Shown here: positions 57,801 to 64,000 of the stretch, piece after piece
How positions within the stretch are numbered: the stretch's first letter is position 1
Layout of the letters: each line of letters starts with the position of its first letter
Origin: Glebionis coronaria
Taxonomy: Eukaryota; Streptophyta; Magnoliopsida; Asterales; Asteraceae
Length of the DNA stretch: 64,000 nt
Direction: 5' to 3'
Assembly: GCA_025667525.1 (NCBI GenBank)
Contig: JANFOE010000191.1
Location: forward strand, 1,798,001-1,862,000
Made by a program: the position numbers and the translations under genes
The notes under the pieces: model-generated
Told to the model about the DNA's origin: nothing
Databases searched by the model: none
The model's input: the letters and a program-made list of their open reading frames with translations, nothing else

Positions 57801-58640
57801 TAGGCAACTTTAAAAATTAATATAAAATTAACTAAAAGGTTTTAGGAGCTTTAATTTACATTTCTTCTTAGTTAGAATATTTAGGATTTTTGAGAATTTT
57901 TTAGAATTTATTTGAGAACTTTTAATTTTTTAGATTATTTTAATATTATTTTAATCATAAAAAGTCAAAGTTTTATTTTTATTTCTTTTTCATTTTTCCT
58001 AGGTTCTTTATCATTAATTAGGACTTTTCCCATTTGTAGAATAATTTTTAGGCTTTTCAATTAATTTTTAGAATTAATTTAAGATTTAATAGATTTTAAT
58101 AGTTTTTAGGAGTTTAAAAATAGTTTAAATTGGTTTTAAAATTTTTAAAAATAGTTTTTAGCTTAATTAGGTCATTTTTAAGGTTTACAAACTATTAAAT
58201 CTTGTTTAGGGCTTTTTAATATTTAAAAGTGATTTTTAGGGCTTTAATTAGCATTAAAAAGTCATTATTAAATTAATTAAAAGGTTTTGGCAATTTTGGA
58301 TTTTTTGTAAACTCTTAGAATATTAATTGGGATTTTTTTAGTAATTTTTAGGAATTTTTAGATTAAAATTTTAAATTTTGCACTTTTTACGTTTCTACGT
58401 CGTAACTTTCTAGTAGTGTTTTTGCCTTATTTTTCTATTTTTTCGTCTTCGTCATTTTCTCTTCTTTTCTTCTCATTAATAATCAAAAACATAATCAATC
58501 ATTCATTACACAACACACTAGCCTCCTCGAGAGAACGATTCCCACTCATTGGGTCATAACTTGTGGTTTTCCTAAACCGCTCGTTAATACTTACCCTATT
58601 TACGTTCTTTTTCCTAAAAGACGTATTTCTACGACTATCA
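54834..58640 (+). repeat. E5 3' LTR
   Basis: Near-identical to 31683-35490, ending CGACTATCA and followed by TACAT. Confidence 0.93.
57361..57435 (-). ncRNA. tRNA-like cassette antisense in E5 3' LTR
   Basis: Same sequence as 34211-34285: A-box-like, B-box and T run in the same order. Confidence 0.5.
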
Positions 58641-58645
58641 TACAT
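58641..58645. other. E5 target-site duplication, right (TACAT)
   Basis: Matches 31678-31682. Confidence 0.92.
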
Positions 58646-60306
58646 CCACACTCACGAACTTTTGAGTTGATGTGCCTAGCAAAACAAGGCACAAGCTTCC
58701 ACAACAAGGCTGCTAAGATTCAACAAGGTTAGAGCACAAAATATGAAAAACAGAAAGATGAAAAAGCTTGATTAATACAACCTTTGTACCCACTCTTTGA
58801 TTATCCCCAAACCACAAGCTCCCAACACCTTGATAAGCTCATTATCAGGGTGTTTAGATCACTTGTAATCCAAAAATTCCAAAGATGTAACAAAGACTTA
58901 GCAAAATATCAAGATTTTGAAAATTATGCAATTTCTTGCACAATCTTTGAAAACAGGTTTTGAGATTCAACAAACACAAACATGTAACATAAACAAGAGT
59001 ATAATAAGGTTGGCACTTGGATTTCTTCACAAATTCAAACTCTATTTCATAAAGCTAAAAGTAGGATTTATAGAAAAGTGAACAAAGGAAAAACCAAGAG
59101 CAACTGAAAATGTAAAGTCCTAATGCCTTAATATAGGCTACAATGAGACTAAGGAAGCTGAAAAATAACATAAACCCTAGTTGTAAAGTCCCTGAATTGC
59201 CCTTGCAGGTTTGAATTTCTTTGAGTACATGTGAGTTGGTGGAATTGTAATCAAAAGCTCACATGAAGCTTGAAAAGTAAGCAGCATTGTGGTGTGTTGA
59301 TTTTCTGGCACCTTTTGGCATTATCCCCCAAAACGTGTAGGGAAGGTTTATCATGTGAGATGATGGATGATGTGGCATCGGGTTTAAGGGTGGGTTTATG
59401 ATTATTAGTCTCTTAATCTTAAATTTGGAAGAGATTAAGGGCTAATTTCAAGTATTAAGTGAATGCCCAATTTTTAATAAGAACACCAAGAACAACCTGT
59501 TTGATCTATGTTTGGGTTTAAGCATGATGTTTAGCGTGAAATTAGTATTAACTAGTTAATATTAGTTAAACCAGTGAGTGGAGAGGTGACATGGCAAAGG
59601 GAAGGGGTTTGATTGGCTGAAATGTGTGAGTGGGGCACGTGTCATGCCACCACTGGCCTAGGTAACTTCTCTTGTCTGCCCATTTTAGTCCCTTATCTTT
59701 CTTTCTCTTTTCATTGTTGTTTAAATAAGCACAATCCGAATTCCCTCTGTTGTGGAAGTTTGGTTTTTTAGACTTTTGCCCCAAAACTCTTACAAAGGTA
59801 AATTCAGGGGTATTACTTGCCAATTCTTGATTCTTGAAGGGCTGTTTTGGCATTTTCTTCTAACATTATGGTTTTGACTAGAATTGTTGTCTTTGTGGAG
59901 GACTAAAATTGACAAGTCTTCATAAATGAGGGACCATTCTTGCCAATTTTTCAAAGTGAAGGGCCCTTTTTGTAAATTTGACATACTTTAAGGACCAAAC
60001 TTGTAATTATGATTATACAAGGGTTTAAAGTGTCAATTTTTCCATATTGGAGGACCCTTCTTGTACAATCTTCAATTCTCCAAGGGTTATTCTTGGAAAA
60101 TCATCATTAGGGCTTGGTTCATTGTGCGGCTTCGTTTCCCGTGTTCGTTTTTGCTTGTTTCTTGTGATCTTTTGTCATTTTCTCAATATCCGTACCTAAA
60201 ATACACATGTAACAAACACAAGCATATATTTGGCCTTTTTGATGATATTTAATGTAGTTTAAGCCCGTTTTGGACGATGAGACTATGTATAAAAGCAGTC
60301 TCACCA
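58646..60306 (-). repeat. E2 3' LTR, segment 3 (LTR 5' part)
   Basis: Ends GCAGTCTCACCA on the plus strand, so the LTR starts TGGTGAGACTGC, close to the E5 start TGATGAGACTGC. A TATA-like CTATATTAAGG is readable on the minus strand near 59140-59128. The ~31 bp repeat block is at about 59780-60110. No gene is seen. Confidence 0.85.
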
Positions 60307-62129
60307 CTTCCCCCATACTAAACCATTGTCATGCCCTCACGCAATGCTAGAATAAAGTATCGTAGCATCTCTAAAATTCATTTTTATGTACTTTTATTCA
60401 ATGATAAACTAGCTACATTACTACTATTACTACTACTTGTGTTTTAGACATAATGAATGATTTTCATCGCAAAATGGGACATTTAGGTTCATAAAACAAG
60501 AACACGTGAATGCTTCGTTAGAAATAATATCGTCGTCCTCGATTTCACCCCAATTCCATGCTAAGCATGCAACGAGATCATTGTCATTATAAGTTAGTAA
60601 TGCTAACACTACTCATATGCCCTAATCACGTACTTATCCTCCCATTTTCCTAAGTTGTATCTCTTATATTTTATTTTGTCTTGAATGTTCACGAGTATAC
60701 ATTCTTTACTTATGCGATAATAGAGATTTAGGTCTAAAAATAGAGTCATAACGGTGTAACCAAGACCATCGAATTAATAACCCCTCCTAATAGACAATGA
60801 TGTCAAAAAATTAAGTCAACAAGAAGGATCGATAAACACAATTATATAACGGTTTTGAACATGAGACTTATTACCAAGACTTTTATACGCCCCCTAAAGG
60901 ATGGGCCTTATTATCATAGGTTTACCTCCATCCTTTATTCAACTTTGCCATGAAGCTTTTATTATGACTTCGGTCTTGCCTTGCCTTTTATTTAACCTCG
61001 CCATGAGGTGTTTATTATGCCCAAAGACGTATATCCTCATGCTAAAAGCGAATTTTGGATCTTTAAAGCTTCAAAGATTAAGGCTTGATTCACATTCGAT
61101 TTAGCATAGATTTTTCGGCCTTGTGAGCTTCATATTGTTTGCTTGATTTAGGTGAGCACTTGAAATCTTATTATTTGGTGAAGCTTTCGATTATTCGGGT
61201 TTCCAATACTTCAAAACCGTGATGCTGGCGATACCTTAATGTCTTCCCAATTTAATTACATGAAAGCTACTAGAAAAGACTAGAAACCAACAATCAAGAC
61301 TAAACCGCTAAGTCAATATTTATTAAGCAAAATATATTTACAAGCGAATGGAGAATAAGCAAACAACGAGAATACATGACTTTTTGAGAGAATACGAATA
61401 CTCTACTTTTAGCATAGTAACTTATAATTAACTCTATCATTTCTCGTCCTCATTTAAGAGACTTAGCCTAATATAAAGTTAATGAATCGAAGCTAACTGC
61501 TCAACATGCACGGTCGAGTAAAAAATTACTCTTATTCTCGCCATCAGAAAATCTGCATTCGTGTCTTAAACACTTATAAAACATGAGAAATTTTTTTAAA
61601 ATTTGGCCATTTTTAGCCTTATTTGCAACAAAACGATAAACAAAAAGATAAACTTTGGAAAGCGTGAAGGTTTGGCAAGGCAAGTATCTATTCACCCCCA
61701 TACTAAAGTTAAACATTGTCCTCAATTTTTCGAGTCTAAGGGTTGGAAACCCCCATACTAGAGACGTAGTCGAATGCTTAATCTAGCGTGGAAAGGGTGT
61801 AATCGTTAAATGTAAATCCGTTTATGAAGTGTGCTATAAACCTAAGGTTAGAACATCAAAGGATATATCATGGAATTTGAGAAATTCTTCTCATCAAACA
61901 ATCGAGTGCTCCCATAAAACGAACACGAGAGGCATCAATCGTGATGATCATGATCATCTAAGAACCACAATGCACAAACAACCACGGCAAAAAGTTTGGA
62001 AGGGCACAAATCCCCTCACGTTACTACATTAGAAAGCGATAATATGTACATAGGATAAGCATGGGACTCCCCCAGGAGGCACCTCATTTTTGATTACCGA
62101 GTCATGAGCTCGACTCGATCCCCTCAATA
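60307..62129 (-). other. E2 3' untranslated region with polypurine tract
   Basis: The tract reads TAGTATGGGGGAAG on the minus strand next to the LTR (60320-60307). Extra polypurine-like words are at about 61705-61694 and 61761-61750. Sequence and order follow the E5/E6 3' untranslated regions. No coding evidence. Confidence 0.8.
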
Positions 62130-64000
62130 CTAATTATCATTGGGGAAGGTGATTTGGTCGAGGTAGTTCAAGGAGGGAACTTCCCCGCCAAAGTAGTGCT
62201 TCAACCTATGCCCATTCACCTTGAAATTGGGGCCATCATTTTGAGCTAGCTCGATGGTCCCATAAGGAAAAACTTGGGTAACGGTGAATGGACCGGACCA
62301 CCGGGATTTCAACTTGCCGGAAAATATTTTCAAACGAGAGTTAAAAAGCAACACTTGATCTCCAATGTTAAAACCCGGTTTCTAATTTTTGTGTCATGAA
62401 ACTTTTTAGTTTTTTCTTTGTAAATCAATGAATTTTCATAAGCAATCTCTCTCAATTCATCCAATTCATTTAATTACATTTTCCGGTGTTTTCCCGCGGT
62501 CTCATTATCATCATTACAATGCTTAAGGGCCCAATAAGCTTTGTGTTCGAGGTCAATTGGCAAGTGACAATTCTTCCCATACACAAGCTTATAAGGAGTG
62601 TACCCGATGGGCGTTTTATGAGTGGTCCGAAAGGCCCATAAAGCATCGTCCAGCTTATCCGACCAAGATTTCCGGTTCTCTCCAATCGATCTCCCCAAGA
62701 TCCTCTTCAACGCTCGGTTTGAAACCTCGAATTGCCCACTCGTTTGTGGGTGATAAGCCGTAGAAATCCGATGTGTAACCCCATATTTCCTTAGGACCCT
62801 TTCGAATTGGTCATTACAAAAATGGGTTCCACGATCGCTTATGATCGCACGAGGGGTTCCAAACCGAGAAAACAAGCTTTTTAAAAACTTGACTACCACA
62901 CGAGCATCGTTCGTGGGCAAAGCCTTAGCTTCCACCCACTTAGATAGGTAGTCAACGGCGACAAGGATGTACTTATTACCACGAGATGATGGGAACGGCC
63001 CCATAAAGTCAATACCCCAAACGTCAAAGATCTCACACACTTGGATGATGTTTTGTGGCATTTCATCGTTTTGTGAGGCTTTTCCTTGTCGTTGGCATGA
63101 GTTACACGACTTCATAAGTGCATGTGCATCTCGATAAATAGTAGGCTAAAAGAAATCGGCATCAAAGACCTTCTTAGCCGTGAGATTAGCACCGTGGTGA
63201 CCACCCGTGGGTCCCTCGTGACAAGCTCTAAGGATGTTAGAAGCTTCGGTACCAAAGACACAACATCGAATAATTTGATCCGCACAAGTCCGAAATAGAT
63301 AAGGATCGTTCCAAAAATAGAACTTGACGTCACGAAAGAATTTTCGTTTTTGTTGAGTCGTCATACCCTTAATGATGAAGCTACCCGCATGGTAATTTGC
63401 GATGTCCGAAAACCATGGGGTTGATGAGTCAAGCTTAGAATTCACTACACCAAGTGTCTCGAGAGGAAATGTTTCTGTGATTTACTTTGGCTCGTAAACA
63501 CTTTGGTGAGGATCTTCTAAATGAGAAAGATGATCGGCCGCTAGATTCTCGGCTCCTTTTTTTGTCAAGGATTTCGACATCAAATTCTTGTAGGATGAGA
63601 ATCCAATGAAGTAATCTCGGATTTGCATCTTGTTTAGCCATGAGATACTTGATAGCCGAATAATCCGTATATACTATGCATCGAGTCAAGACGAGGTAAG
63701 GTCGGAATTTCTCAAATGCATACACCACGGCAAGGAATTCCTTTTCCGTTGTAGTGTATTTTAGTTGAGCCTCGGTCATCGTCTTGCTAGCATAGTGAAT
63801 AGGCAAGAAGTGTTTTCATGACGTTGCCCCAATACGTCCCCAATAGCGTAGTCACTAGCATCACACATGAGCTCAAAGGGGAGGTTCCAATTGGGAGCAA
63901 CAAGAAGGGGAGCTTCGGTAAGTTTCCTCTTAAGGATTTCAAAGGCTCGTAAATAATCTTCGTTAAAGACAAAAGGTGCATCTTTTTCGAGGAGATGTCT
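62130..64000 (-). pseudogene. pol: E2 pol: RT end, RNase H, integrase (broken)
   Basis: Read from 64000 leftwards. RT end and RNase H begin with [15 protein letters not shown] sequence near 63880, then [21 protein letters not shown] and [12 protein letters not shown]. Integrase has an HHCC region ([21 protein letters not shown]) and the core motifs [16 protein letters not shown] and [10 protein letters not shown]. The C-terminal region [20 protein letters not shown] is nearly the same as in E4. Breaks are one extra base near 63815, one extra A in the A run near 63560, and stops at about 63150 (TGG to TAG by comparison), 62475 and 62382. The true end is FPNDN at 62130. It is of the Athila type and clearly dead, but it shows which enzymes this LTR family originally had. 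Confidence 0.9.

Larger units (their letters stand above)
31683..58640 (+). mobile_element. E5: pol-less gag-protease retrotransposon, split by E6
   Basis: About 13.5 kb when E6 and one duplication are discounted. It has two LTRs of 3808 and 3807 bp that differ by well under 1% by eye, a tRNA-Asp PBS, one gag-protease frame (interrupted only by E6), a 3' untranslated region and a polypurine tract. RT, RNase H and integrase are absent, with no remnant found, so it is non-autonomous by content. Confidence 0.92.
8029..64000 (-). mobile_element. E2: Athila-like retrotransposon with pol, minus strand, runs off the right edge
   Basis: Seen here are its 3' LTR (8029-60306, interrupted by E3 and E5), polypurine tract, 3' untranslated region and the RT-end/RNase H/integrase part of pol. 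Gag, protease, most of RT, the PBS and the 5' LTR must lie to the right of 64000. It is decayed by frameshifts and stops. Its LTR start and 3' untranslated region are clearly related to E5 and E6, so it is the best candidate type for the partner supplying enzymes to them. Confidence 0.85.

Noticed and set aside
59566..59984. Small minus-strand open frames as host genes
   Set aside because: They fall in the ~31 bp repeat block of the E2 LTR and have no similarity to known proteins that I recognise.

Overview
The window is plant nuclear DNA made entirely of LTR retrotransposons; I found no host gene. The Gag, protease, reverse transcriptase (RT), RNase H (RH) and integrase (INT) sequences are Ty3/gypsy type. 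Most belong to the Athila-like group: FMDD in RT, a DLGA protease motif and a primer-binding site (PBS) fitting tRNA-Asp. One element is a chromovirus of Tekay/Del type: integrase chromodomain and a degenerate initiator-Met PBS. The style of the Gag proteins recalls Asteraceae elements, but that family-level guess rests on memory only.

Six elements are nested like Russian dolls, and target-site duplications (TSDs) let the order be read. E1 (1-8028) is the oldest. It is an Athila-like remnant with two LTRs in opposite orientation around a broken gag. E2 (8029 to beyond 64000, minus strand) is inserted in the minus LTR of E1 at TTTAC. It is a decayed pol-bearing Athila-like element whose roughly 4.04 kb 3' LTR is itself split in three by two insertions. 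E3 (9760-31028, plus, TSD CAAAC) is the chromovirus, inserted in the E2 LTR. E4 (14966-26169, plus, TSD GGGCG) is a near-complete Athila-like element inserted in the E3 polyprotein. E5 (31683-58640, plus, TSD TACAT) is a gag-protease element without pol, inserted elsewhere in the E2 LTR. E6 (37786-51239, minus, TSD GATAC) is a second copy of the E5 family, inserted head-on into the gag of E5.

E5 and E6 have LTRs of about 3.8 kb and an open reading frame with Gag and protease but no RT, RH or INT. Their LTR starts and 3' untranslated region match E2, which carries pol, so they look like pol-deletion derivatives that would need enzymes from an E2-like partner. The E5 and E6 LTRs carry different tRNA-like cassettes at the same place, antisense to the LTR and followed by a T run. 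That is the most unusual feature seen here.

Other points of interest are: three GT-AG intron-like segments in the E3 gag whose removal keeps the frame; a TTCCGAT motif iterated about 15 times in each E4 LTR; a conserved stem-loop plus extra polypurine-tract-like sites in the 3' untranslated regions; and a C-to-T type nonsense load in E3. No copy in the window looks able to make all of its proteins.
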